In this document: positions 8,542-16,563 of the stretch, one piece after another
Position numbering within the stretch: the first letter of the stretch is position 1
How the letters are laid out: each line of letters opens with the position of its first letter
Source of the DNA: Rhodopirellula sp.
GTDB taxonomy: Bacteria; Planctomycetota; Planctomycetia; Pirellulales; Pirellulaceae
DNA length: 36,677 nucleotides
Reading direction: 5' to 3'
NCBI GenBank assembly: GCA_002689655.1
Contig: NZHC01000151.1
Location: forward strand, 34,227 to 70,903
The notes under the pieces: generated by a model
The model's database searches: none
Told to the model about the DNA's origin: nothing
The model's input: the letters and a program-made list of their open reading frames with translations, nothing else
Program-made: the position numbers and the translations under genes

Positions 8542-9084
8542 ATGCGGACCTTGCTCAGCGAAGGCGAATTGCATTCCGGTGTGCAGCAACTTGCTTCTGA
8601 AATTGACAACCGTTACGGCCCACGTCCGCTGACAGTGATCGCGATCATGACCGGCAGTTTGGTTCTTTTCGCAGACTTGATCCGCCGGTTGTCGATGCCG
8701 CAGCGGGTTGGTGTGGTTCAAGCTTCGAGTTACCGTGGTGGGACCACTTCAGGCCAACTCCAAGTGGACGCTGCGATGATGATCGACGTGAAAGGTCGCG
8801 ATGTGCTGCTTGTTGATGATATTTTTGACACGGGCAAAACGCTGGATCGCGTCAGCGGCATGATGCTTGAGCATGGTGCCAAATCGGTTAGGACTGCGGT
8901 CCTGTTGCATAAACTCACTCAGCACTCGGTTGAAATGCGTCCTGATTTTGTAGCGTTTGAGATCGCTGATGAGTTTGTCGTGGGCTACGGCTTGGATTAC
9001 ATGGACATGTACCGGAACCTGCCTTATCTCGCTGTGCTTTCGCCAGCGGAAATTGAGGCTACTGCTGCGGAATCAGAGGCGTGA
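8542..9084 (+). CDS. hpt: hypoxanthine phosphoribosyltransferase
   Basis: 180 residues. Transfers phosphoribose from PRPP to hypoxanthine (and/or guanine) in purine salvage, in the cytoplasm. The PRPP-binding loop DVLLVDDIFDTGKT is at about residues 87-100. IMTGSLVLFADLIRRL and the C-terminal FVVGYGLDYMDMYRNLPYLAVL are typical of the family, and the length is normal. The frame is open to an upstream ATG at 8485, but GGAG at 8533-8536 sits five bases before the ATG at 8542, and homology begins there, so I chose 8542. The stop codon overlaps the GTG start of the next gene (GTGA), so it heads a three-gene operon with two glycosyltransferases. Confidence 0.95.
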   Translation: MRTLLSEGELHSGVQQLASEIDNRYGPRPLTVIAIMTGSLVLFADLIRRLSMPQRVGVVQASSYRGGTTSGQLQVDAAMMIDVKGRDVLLVDDIFDTGKTLDRVSGMMLEHGAKSVRTAVLLHKLTQHSVEMRPDFVAFEIADEFVVGYGLDYMDMYRNLPYLAVLSPAEIEATAAESEA

Positions 9085-10349
9085 AACGTTCACCAAGAGT
9101 ACTGCTGATTGGTCGCAGGTTCTGGCCACACGGTTCATCGGACTCAGCATGTTTTCTCACTGAGCTGGCCTGTGCGATCCGTCGTGGTGGCATGCACATC
9201 GAGGTCCTCACTCCCCGATACGCATCCTCCTGGCCAGAAAAAATTGTTGTCCGCGAAATTCCTGTTCATCGCCCTGCTACCGCACCTCGAAGCGAATGGT
9301 CCATAGGTCGATATCTAAAACACCTTACCTCGTGGTTACAGCGACACGCCCAAAGCTTCGATGCCCTGCTAGTTGATGCTATTCGCGAGGAATCGAGCGC
9401 CGTCACAGAAGTCGGTAAGCAACTTGGGATTCCAGTGGTGTTACGCTGTGGTGGCTGGGGTGCAACCTCAGATCCCAGTTGGTGGAAAACCAGTCGAGCG
9501 GCAAAACGAAGCTGCAATATCGCTAAGAGTGCTGATGCAATTGTGGCTGATAGTGGGATCCACCAACGTGAGCTGATTGCTGAGGGATTCGTTCGTGACC
9601 GGGTTCACCGTATCAACAAGGGCTTCCCCAACTTTCCTGCTCGCACTGCACGCACTCGGCAGCTAGCGCGGGAAGTACTGGGTAGCGTTAACTCAGATCT
9701 GATCACATCTGATGAGACTCCAGTGTTGTTGTGCAGTTCTCCGATGACCCGTAGCGGGGGGATCAACTTGTTAGTCAACGCTGCCCCGCACCTTATCAAA
9801 CGCTATCCCGACTTACGTTTCTGGTTTATTGGTGATGGACCATACCGCGACTGGATTTACGAAAATCTGCGAGGGCACGGCATGCGCGCCTCCATTGCGA
9901 TGCCAGGAACCTTCTCGGACTTTACTGAACTCTGCCAAGCCGCAGATCTGTTTTTTCAGCCGGATGATGAGGGATTGGATTATTTCCTGCCCACTGCGAT
10001 CTCCGCCGAGCTACCGTTAGTTTGCTTGCGAACATCATCAACTAAGTCTTTGCTCTGTGGAACACCATCAAGACAAGAGACAACAGCGAACAGCAGTGAC
10101 CCCAATCGTACGCTGAAGACATCTGAACTGATCCAGTGGATCGACTCATCTACTGCAAAACAGACCCGTTTAGCCGTTTCTCGCGTCATCGATGATCTAG
10201 AATCAGCCCGACATCGAGCGGCGGAATTGCGACGTAACCTACTTCGTTCCAGACCCCAAGCTGATAGTATTCAAAGCTACATGAATCTGCTTGGTAGGCT
10301 GGTTCAAGAACGAGAAGCAAACCCACCGTCAACGGAGACAGTTTTATGA
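9081..10349 (+). CDS. GT4-like glycosyltransferase with degenerate active-site motif
   Basis: 422 residues from a GTG whose last bases overlap the hpt stop, indicating translational coupling. The GT-B fold is visible: RVLLIGRRFWPHGSSDSACFLTELACAIRRGG at the N-terminus, VVLRCGGWGATSD, and in the second half INLLVNAAPHLIKRYPDLRFWFIGDGPYRDW followed by MPGTFSDFTELCQAADLFFQPDDEG. GT4 enzymes usually carry an E-x7-E motif in the next segment. Here the first Glu is present (DDEGLDYFLP) but the second is replaced by Thr, so catalysis may be altered. No signal peptide or membrane segment; probably cytosolic, using a nucleotide-sugar. The acceptor is unknown. Confidence 0.85.
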   Translation: MKRSPRVLLIGRRFWPHGSSDSACFLTELACAIRRGGMHIEVLTPRYASSWPEKIVVREIPVHRPATAPRSEWSIGRYLKHLTSWLQRHAQSFDALLVDAIREESSAVTEVGKQLGIPVVLRCGGWGATSDPSWWKTSRAAKRSCNIAKSADAIVADSGIHQRELIAEGFVRDRVHRINKGFPNFPARTARTRQLAREVLGSVNSDLITSDETPVLLCSSPMTRSGGINLLVNAAPHLIKRYPDLRFWFIGDGPYRDWIYENLRGHGMRASIAMPGTFSDFTELCQAADLFFQPDDEGLDYFLPTAISAELPLVCLRTSSTKSLLCGTPSRQETTANSSDPNRTLKTSELIQWIDSSTAKQTRLAVSRVIDDLESARHRAAELRRNLLRSRPQADSIQSYMNLLGRLVQEREANPPSTETVL

Positions 10350-11452
10350 CTAAACGAATTGTCTTGGTGATTCCCACCATGGATCGCGGTGGAGCCGAAA
10401 AACAACTCTGCCTGCTTGCAAAAAATCTTCCACGCGATCAATTCGATGTGCACGTCATTCTGTTAACACGAGACGGTCCACGCAGTATGCCGTTGCGTGA
10501 CGCCGGCATTCCAGTGTCGGTCATCGGCAAGAGGTTCAAGGCAGACCCTTCCGCCTTCTTTCGCCTGCGTCGTGAACTCAAAAGACTCCAGCCTGAGATT
10601 GTTCACACGTGGTTATTTGCCGCAAACAGTTTTGGTCGAGCAGCTGCCAAGGCAGCCAAAGTACCAAGAATCATTGGCAGCGAACGCTGTGTGGATCCAT
10701 GGAAAACGGCAGCCCATTTCTTTATCGACCGCAAGCTCGCCAAGTACACAGAAACGATCACAACCAACAGCGCAGGAGTAAGAGACTTTTACGTGTCTCA
10801 TGGAATCGCTCCGGAGAAGTTCACATTGATCCCGAACGGGATTGAGCCTCTTGACTCTTCATCACTTACACGTGAGGAGGCATTTGCCTCACTCGGTGTC
10901 GATCCAAAACGCAAATTGATCATGGCTGTCGGCCGGTTATGGCCGCAAAAAAGATATCGCGATTTGATTTGGTCAGCTGAATTACTTGGAAGCCTGCGAG
11001 AAGATACCACATTTGCAATCGTTGGAGATGGGCCACAAAAAGGTGAACTACTCAGACATCGAGACGCAGTGACGATCCCGGAACATGTTCGTTTTTGCGG
11101 CCAACGAGATGATGTACCTGCACTCTTGCCCCACGCAGATGTATTTTGGATCGGTAGTGAATACGAAGGGCAAAGCAACTCAGTGATCGAAGCAATGCAA
11201 GCTGGATTGCCAATCATCGCTTCAAATATCCCAGGTAACCGAGACTTGGTGATCGATCAGCAGACGGGGCGGTTGGTGAAGCTGGGAGACACCGCCGACT
11301 TTGCTCGCCAGACTAACGAAATCCTCGAAAGCCAAGCCGAATCAAAACGTCTTGGCAGCAATGCTCGAGACCGTATTGCATCCGAATTCACTGTCGCTCA
11401 AATGGTCAACAAGCACGCCTCGCTTTACGATGCGGCAGCGTCACCCGCATAG
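10346..11452 (+). CDS. GT4 family glycosyltransferase
   Basis: 368 residues. The ATG overlaps the upstream stop (ATGA), so it is the third gene of the hpt operon. The N-terminal Rossmann domain begins RIVLVIPTMDRGGAEKQLCLLAKNL, the glycine-rich acceptor-side loop of GT4 enzymes. The C-terminal half has LIMAVGRLWPQKRYRDLI, TFAIVGDGPQKGEL, VRFCGQRDDVPALLPHADVFW and an intact E-x7-E in SEYEGQSNSVIEAMQAGLPIIAS. It should transfer a sugar from a nucleotide donor to a glycan, lipid or polysaccharide precursor at the cytoplasmic membrane face. It looks like the catalytically intact partner of the preceding gene. Confidence 0.93.
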   Translation: MTKRIVLVIPTMDRGGAEKQLCLLAKNLPRDQFDVHVILLTRDGPRSMPLRDAGIPVSVIGKRFKADPSAFFRLRRELKRLQPEIVHTWLFAANSFGRAAAKAAKVPRIIGSERCVDPWKTAAHFFIDRKLAKYTETITTNSAGVRDFYVSHGIAPEKFTLIPNGIEPLDSSSLTREEAFASLGVDPKRKLIMAVGRLWPQKRYRDLIWSAELLGSLREDTTFAIVGDGPQKGELLRHRDAVTIPEHVRFCGQRDDVPALLPHADVFWIGSEYEGQSNSVIEAMQAGLPIIASNIPGNRDLVIDQQTGRLVKLGDTADFARQTNEILESQAESKRLGSNARDRIASEFTVAQMVNKHASLYDAAASPA

Positions 11453-11813
11453 CTCCCTAGCAGGTACCACCCCCCCTCCCCCCCCCGCAATCGCAGGGCC
11501 CACTACGAATGCGTGCCATCGCCGGTAAAACTGACCCAACTCATAGGTTACGTGAACTGCTGTGCGAGATTGTTCTTTAGCCACAATGCAGAAAACTCGG
11601 TAACTGCTGGTAGACTATTCCGCTCGTAACGGTCAGACCAAGGCTCAACACTCGAATTTCTCGCCAATCACCCATTTTGACTCAAAAGCACGTTGAGAAG
11701 CCGTCTCCGAAGGATAGGATCGGGGCTGTGATGGCGAAAGCAGTCCCGGCAATAACACGGCGGCCTGCTGGAGCCTAATGTGAACGAAGAGAACTCATCT
11801 GAGGCACCTGATC
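11453..11813. other. 361-base gap
   Basis: No gene seen. A cytosine-rich run around 11469-11487 (seven C, one T, nine C) lies just after the glycosyltransferase stop. I see no convincing hairpin terminator and no recognisable promoter boxes for the next gene. Confidence 0.5.
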
Positions 11814-12371
11814 ATGGACACAAGCGAGACCAGCCAACCGGCAATCGACGAAGTCGACTTGCTACTGGCCAACGCCCGCTTGCGAGACGAATTGGAACCG
11901 TATCGTGACGAGTCGATTGACGACTCGTCCATCACGCGGATGTCGCTTCGTACCGAAAACGAATACCTCGCGTCGATACTGGCTTGGGAGCGTGCTCCGG
12001 CATTACCGATTGCTAATTGGTTTACCCCAGCGATGGAATTACCGTCTCCCGACTCTCTAAACGACGAGACGCTGTCACAACTGCTTGAGCAGACGATCCG
12101 TCGACTTCATTCGCAGAAAGTGGTGCTGAAATTCACAGATCACCTCTCCGATCGTGAACTTTACATGATCGTCTACCGTGACATCCTGCACTGTTGCGAG
12201 AAGAAAGTGGAATTGCCCGGCAAGTTTCTCGAGTGGCGTTGCATCGAAGATAACGAGACGTGGCTGAGGTTTTACGCAGACGCGATTGAGCGACGTCGCT
12301 TTCAGGAAGAGCACGAAGTTGATCTGCCACCCGCGGAAACGCCTCGTTTTCAACGCAATCTCCCAGGCTAG
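11814..12371 (+). CDS. conserved-type hypothetical protein
   Basis: 185 residues, no signal peptide or transmembrane segment. It has well-ordered, acidic, helix-like sequence: LLLANARLRDELEPYRDESI, SLRTENEYLASILAWERAPALPIANWF, LSQLLEQTIRRL, and ELYMIVYRDILHCCEKKVELP followed by WLRFYADAIERRRF. The amino-acid usage is clearly that of a real protein. I recognise only a resemblance to small planctomycete hypotheticals and can give no function. Its 3' 239 bases overlap, antisense, the tail of the frame at 12133-13299. Of the two, this reading is the more protein-like across the overlap. Confidence 0.75.
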   Translation: MDTSETSQPAIDEVDLLLANARLRDELEPYRDESIDDSSITRMSLRTENEYLASILAWERAPALPIANWFTPAMELPSPDSLNDETLSQLLEQTIRRLHSQKVVLKFTDHLSDRELYMIVYRDILHCCEKKVELPGKFLEWRCIEDNETWLRFYADAIERRRFQEEHEVDLPPAETPRFQRNLPG

Positions 12372-13299
12372 ACTCCGTCGGCTTTGATTCGATTGTGTCC
12401 GAACTTTTCTGCTCGGCACGCGTGTCAGGTGCCAAGTGTGGTCCCCACATGGTTTCATTACGACGTTGCATGACCGGAGAGTTCTTGAGTTGTCCGCGGC
12501 ACCGTTGACTATCGTTTGAATCTGCAGTACCTGCATCGACTACCGGATTCGAATTATTCGCATCCATTGCCGGGTTTGCCACTTTGACGAACGGGTGCAC
12601 GTCGAACGCAACGTAAATCGCATTGGCACTGATTGCCAAGTCAGCGGACAATGCCATCACCTGTTGTTGATCCGCCCCTGTCTTGAAGGCTTCAGCTTTA
12701 ACATCGGGCGGACAGGCGAATGAATCTCGCCCCGCTACTGAGACCACAGTCGACCACCAGCCGACCTGTTGTTGCCCAGCTAGCACAGATTGGGACGAAA
12801 AAACGTCACTGCAGACTTCGAAAACCGCAAGGAAGTGGTGGCAAGGAGAAACTTGGCTGCACCTCTCCACCCTAACACCTGGCTGGTTTGACGTGTGCTG
12901 GATTATCTCGGCATCAGGGTTCACCGACCAATCAAGATCGGATGGCCGCTGCTCGCACTGAATCGCTACGATCGCCCTCGAAACAGCATTTTGGATCAGC
13001 GTAACCTTCTGAAGCAGAAAGCTGTCTGCCGCTACCAGAAGAGGCTGTCCGCACCTGCGGAAACCGGGGGCAAGATCAGGAAACTCGCTTGCAATCAGCG
13101 ACATCTCCTGTGATAGATCGGTCTGCGTTTGATCGCCAGAGGGTGGGATTGAAAAATCGCTGGACTCAGACTCAGTGATGTCGTCAGGCCAATTCAATGC
13201 TGCATGCACGTACAGCAGCATGTCGTGCGTTGAACGAACCTCGCTGCGATTCCATCGCCAAAGGGCAGCGTCATCAGATTGGTCAAAACAGAAACTCAT
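12133..13299 (-). CDS. hypothetical protein, C-terminus doubtful
   Basis: About 388 residues from the ATG at 13299; a TTG lies directly upstream, and a TGA further upstream closes the frame without another ATG. Residues 1-300 look coding: LLYVHAALNWPDDI, SFLLQKVTLIQNAVSRAIVAIQ and VMALSADLAISANAIYVAFDVHPFVKVANP have normal composition, and no competing frame covers 12400-13299. The last ~80 codons run antisense through the gene at 11814-12371 and are Arg/Cys/Ser rich like random sequence. The original stop may have been lost, or a frameshift may lie near 12370-12450. No domain, signal peptide or function can be recognised. Confidence 0.55.
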   Translation of the reverse strand: MSFCFDQSDDAALWRWNRSEVRSTHDMLLYVHAALNWPDDITESESSDFSIPPSGDQTQTDLSQEMSLIASEFPDLAPGFRRCGQPLLVAADSFLLQKVTLIQNAVSRAIVAIQCEQRPSDLDWSVNPDAEIIQHTSNQPGVRVERCSQVSPCHHFLAVFEVCSDVFSSQSVLAGQQQVGWWSTVVSVAGRDSFACPPDVKAEAFKTGADQQQVMALSADLAISANAIYVAFDVHPFVKVANPAMDANNSNPVVDAGTADSNDSQRCRGQLKNSPVMQRRNETMWGPHLAPDTRAEQKSSDTIESKPTESSLGDCVENEAFPRVADQLRALPESDVAQSRLRKTSATSRYLRCNATRETCRAIPLSSRNSAGCHGRRSCKVHDRRGDL

Positions 13300-13487
13300 C
13301 AAACCGTCATCAGAGCAAAGAACCTCAGTATCGAGCCGGAACGACCGACTGTTGCTGAAGCATGGGTTACTCTGAGAGCGTGGGTGGGAATAATTGTTCC
13401 AGTTTCACCGCTTCTGCGGCAGCCCCAGAAACACTTGGAGGGGTTATGAGGACAACGCTGGCGATACGATTGATGGGACCGGCGATC

Positions 13488-15044
13488 TCAATCCTCCGTG
13501 ACAAAACTTCCCCACCATGTGGCATTCGGTTTCCAATCAGATTCGAGCATTCTGGCGTGCGTTTGCTCCAAACGCTCCTTGAGTTCAGTTTGAATACGGC
13601 GGAATTTTGCTTCCGTCTTCGCGGGTGAATAACGGGGATCGGGCTCAGGAAAATGTGCTTCGACCGATATTAGCCAGCTATGCAGCTGTTCCCACATGTT
13701 TGCGGTACGTACAGGATGTGTCAGTGATAAATCACTAGTCTCGGAAGGATCAACCCGTAGGTCATAAAGCTCATTCCGTCCATCCTCGTAGTAGTGGATG
13801 AGTTTCCACTGGCCGTCCCTAAGCAGCGAACTCGGCTCACCACCCTGGTTATCATAATGCGGATAGTGCCAATACAGGGGACGATGGGGGATCGTCTGTT
13901 TCTTTAGCAAAGGAACGAGAGAGATACCGTCAACATGCTGTTCAGGCTTTGATTGAAGCCCGCACAACTCAAGAATGGTGGGATAAAAATCGGCTCCTGT
14001 GACGGGTACGCTACAGGTCGTTCGGGCCTCAGTGACTGCGGGATACCGGATATAAAAAGGCTCGCGAATTCCGCCTTCCCACTGCCGCCCCTTCCCTCCC
14101 CTCAGCGGAAGGTTACTTGTGGCATAGGCATCTCCCGAGGAAACACCCCCATTATCACTCGTAAAAATTACAATCGTTGACTCGCTTAACCCGGTCTCAT
14201 CGAGAGCATCAAGCACCTCCCCCACAGCCCGGTCTGTCGTCTCTACCATCCCCGCATAAACGGGATGATCTTGTACCTGTCGCACTGGCAACGTGCGATC
14301 TATTTTAAATCGACTCGCTACCTTGGGCATTTGAGACGCGTACGTTTGGTACTTAGCCCACAGATCTCGACTCGTCTGCACTGGCGCATGGACGCTATAA
14401 AAAGACAACATCGCAAAGAATGGGCGATTACGATTCTCTCGAATAAAATCGGCAGTCTCCCTTCCTAAACGCATGGTTAGCGATTCACCCGCTGGACCAT
14501 CCTCCATCTGGGGATTACGAAAGGGAGAAAAGAAACCCCCGGGCGGGCTACCGCGATGATGTCCTCCGATGTTGATGTCATACCCATGGTCAGTAGGAAG
14601 TGAACCTTCACCACCCAAGTGCCATTTGCCTGCAAAGAACGTTCGGTAGCCGGCTTCTTTCATTGCCTCGGCGATCGCGACATCCTTATCCGGCAAAGCT
14701 CGAGCGTAATCCGCTGGCAATAACCGATCCTCACGTTTCCATTGCATTCCAGATCTTGCGCCAATCCAGTTCGTCACCCCATGGCGAGCAGTGAACTGAC
14801 CTAGCTGAATACTCGCACGCGATGGACTACACACACGGCAGGTCGCATACCCTTGCGTGAACCGCATTCCCCCCCGAGCCAATCTGTCAATATTCGGGCT
14901 TTGATAAAACGTGCTCCCCTCGACTGACAGATCATGCAAACCCATATCATCAACAAGCACAAAGACGACATTAGGCCGATCATCTGGCGACGCATTTGCG
15001 GTGACCAACATGAACAGAACCAAGGAAGACAATAACTGACGCAT
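13488..15044 (-). CDS. secreted sulfatase
   Basis: 518 residues from an ATG with GAGGTG five bases upstream. A short signal peptide (LLSSLVLFMLVTANA) is followed by the sulfatase core. RPNVVFVLVDDMGLHDLSVEGS carries the metal-binding DD, and CRVCSPSRASIQLGQF carries the formylglycine cysteine (C72) and R76. FFAGKWHLGGEGSLPTDHGYD, IFTSDNGGVSSGD and LPLRGGKGRQWEGGIREPFYIRYP are the later conserved blocks. The usual TG after RAS is LG here. Length is that of a single-domain sulfatase, without the extra C-terminal domain of the other one. It probably desulfates a polysaccharide in the periplasm or outside; the substrate cannot be read. It is downstream of the glycosyltransferase gene by about 230 bases, so may have its own promoter. 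Confidence 0.93.
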   Translation of the reverse strand: MRQLLSSLVLFMLVTANASPDDRPNVVFVLVDDMGLHDLSVEGSTFYQSPNIDRLARGGMRFTQGYATCRVCSPSRASIQLGQFTARHGVTNWIGARSGMQWKREDRLLPADYARALPDKDVAIAEAMKEAGYRTFFAGKWHLGGEGSLPTDHGYDINIGGHHRGSPPGGFFSPFRNPQMEDGPAGESLTMRLGRETADFIRENRNRPFFAMLSFYSVHAPVQTSRDLWAKYQTYASQMPKVASRFKIDRTLPVRQVQDHPVYAGMVETTDRAVGEVLDALDETGLSESTIVIFTSDNGGVSSGDAYATSNLPLRGGKGRQWEGGIREPFYIRYPAVTEARTTCSVPVTGADFYPTILELCGLQSKPEQHVDGISLVPLLKKQTIPHRPLYWHYPHYDNQGGEPSSLLRDGQWKLIHYYEDGRNELYDLRVDPSETSDLSLTHPVRTANMWEQLHSWLISVEAHFPEPDPRYSPAKTEAKFRRIQTELKERLEQTHARMLESDWKPNATWWGSFVTED

Positions 15045-15274
15045 GAAGCACCTCTCAAGAAAACAAAAACCGATTCAAGCTTGAATTGGTAGCAGGTGGA
15101 CGAGACGCATTGCCAACGATGCACCACCTTACAAAACAGCATGCCGCAGCACGGCCAGTCAACCAACATGACATCCTGCACCGACAACGATGACCGTAAG
15201 ATTACAATGCTGACGACTTCAGTCTAACCGCAACCGCCGACTTGATACGCCTCTTCCGTAAAAGTTCGCGCCGT

Positions 15275-16561
15275 TTAGAGACTAGAACCCGCTTGATTGC
15301 GACCAGCAAGCATTTTTTCCAGAAAGGCAACAGCATGACTGGCCGCATCAACTTGGCCTAAACCCGGGATAGCTTTTTGGTGATCCGGCGATCCATTTCG
15401 GTAATCCCGAGAGCCCATTTGATGACCAATTGTATTCTTCACAGGCTTCTCAAGTATTTGCTGAAGTTCGTGTGCAAGCTGCCGATCATTTCTCAACCAC
15501 CGTCCACACCCGAGCTTTTCAATTCGCACGGCGTTATCAAATTGATCGAACGCCATCGGCCGAATGAGTTGTGGGATCCCGGCGGCTAACGCTTGTGACG
15601 TTGTGCCAATTCCCCCATGATGAACGATTGCCGAACAATGTGGCAACAATCGTGTGAACGACCTGTACGGCATTGCCTGCACACTGTCAGGTAGTTTTTC
15701 CGGAAAGTTTTCAGGGAAAGTCGATAGCAACAGCCCTGGCCGTTCCAATTGAACGCAAGCCTTAACCGCCGCCTGAAAAAAAGTGCGGCAATGATGGTGT
15801 GCAGTTCCAGACGTGAAAACAATCGGACGATCCTGAGGAACTGAAAAATCGTCGGTACTGTTGTCCTGCAACGGAAACCCACAATGTATTAACTGCGGAA
15901 GAAAGGTTTTGGTTGCAGGAGCAAACCAATCAGGATACATCGCGAGAATCAAGTCGGGTGAATGCCACCACTGATTCAACGGTCTTCTAATCGGCTCAAG
16001 TCCATAATCGGTTCGCATTCGATTGACAGGGCCGAGGATCGTTGGGTCAACCGCAACAGTGTCGATCAACCAATAGATTGTCCGCATCAACCACACGGGA
16101 CGCGATAGTTCAAACCACCAACCTGAAAGTTTTGGCGGAGCATCAAGTGTCCGCAGGATAACGGGCTGCAAGTGAACGCTTGCCAATGGCGTTTCGGGAT
16201 GTGCATCGCGAAAGATCCGCGAGGCAAGATCCAGTGGATGCGAGACAAGCACCGTCTGCCCAGGAATATGATACCGCTCAATGACATCCCGCTGGCGTTC
16301 CAAAAAATCCGAGACAACGGTTCGAAACACTTGCAGCGGACCACGAATGGTCTTCCAAACATGGGGATTTCCCAAAGCCTCCGTGAATTGTTCGTTCCCA
16401 ATGACCACTTCAACTTCAAGGCCCGCATCAGCAGCGACGTCCGCGTACGGTTCGGCCAGGGAGATAACAACATCATGCCCTGCATCACGCAGTCGGCGAC
16501 CGATTGCGATCATAGGATTCACATCGCCGCGGGAACCGGGTGCCGATAAAATCGCTCGCAA
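15275..16561 (-). CDS. GT1-type (UGT/MGT-like) glycosyltransferase
   Basis: 428 residues. The start codon is a TTG lying two bases after the TAA of the upstream regulator gene. It is chosen because the conserved N-terminal glycine loop (ILSAPGSRGDVNPMIAIGRRL) begins only two residues later, leaving no room for another start. The C-terminal donor-binding half has RPIVFTSGTAHHHCRTFF, AMPYRSFTRLLPHCSAIVHHGGIGTTSQALAAGIPQLIRP and FDQFDNAVRIEKLGCG, the pattern of UDP-sugar-dependent GT1 enzymes acting on lipids, sterols or small molecules. No signal peptide. The unusual TTG start and the tight junction imply translation coupled to the sigma-54 activator. Confidence 0.9.
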   Translation of the reverse strand: MRAILSAPGSRGDVNPMIAIGRRLRDAGHDVVISLAEPYADVAADAGLEVEVVIGNEQFTEALGNPHVWKTIRGPLQVFRTVVSDFLERQRDVIERYHIPGQTVLVSHPLDLASRIFRDAHPETPLASVHLQPVILRTLDAPPKLSGWWFELSRPVWLMRTIYWLIDTVAVDPTILGPVNRMRTDYGLEPIRRPLNQWWHSPDLILAMYPDWFAPATKTFLPQLIHCGFPLQDNSTDDFSVPQDRPIVFTSGTAHHHCRTFFQAAVKACVQLERPGLLLSTFPENFPEKLPDSVQAMPYRSFTRLLPHCSAIVHHGGIGTTSQALAAGIPQLIRPMAFDQFDNAVRIEKLGCGRWLRNDRQLAHELQQILEKPVKNTIGHQMGSRDYRNGSPDHQKAIPGLGQVDAASHAVAFLEKMLAGRNQAGSSL

Positions 16562-16563
16562 AA

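Noticed and set aside
11469-11487. C-rich run as a possible regulatory G-quadruplex or phase-variable tract
   Set aside because: A single interrupted run without flanking G/C tracts of suitable spacing; it lies outside coding sequence and has no evident target.
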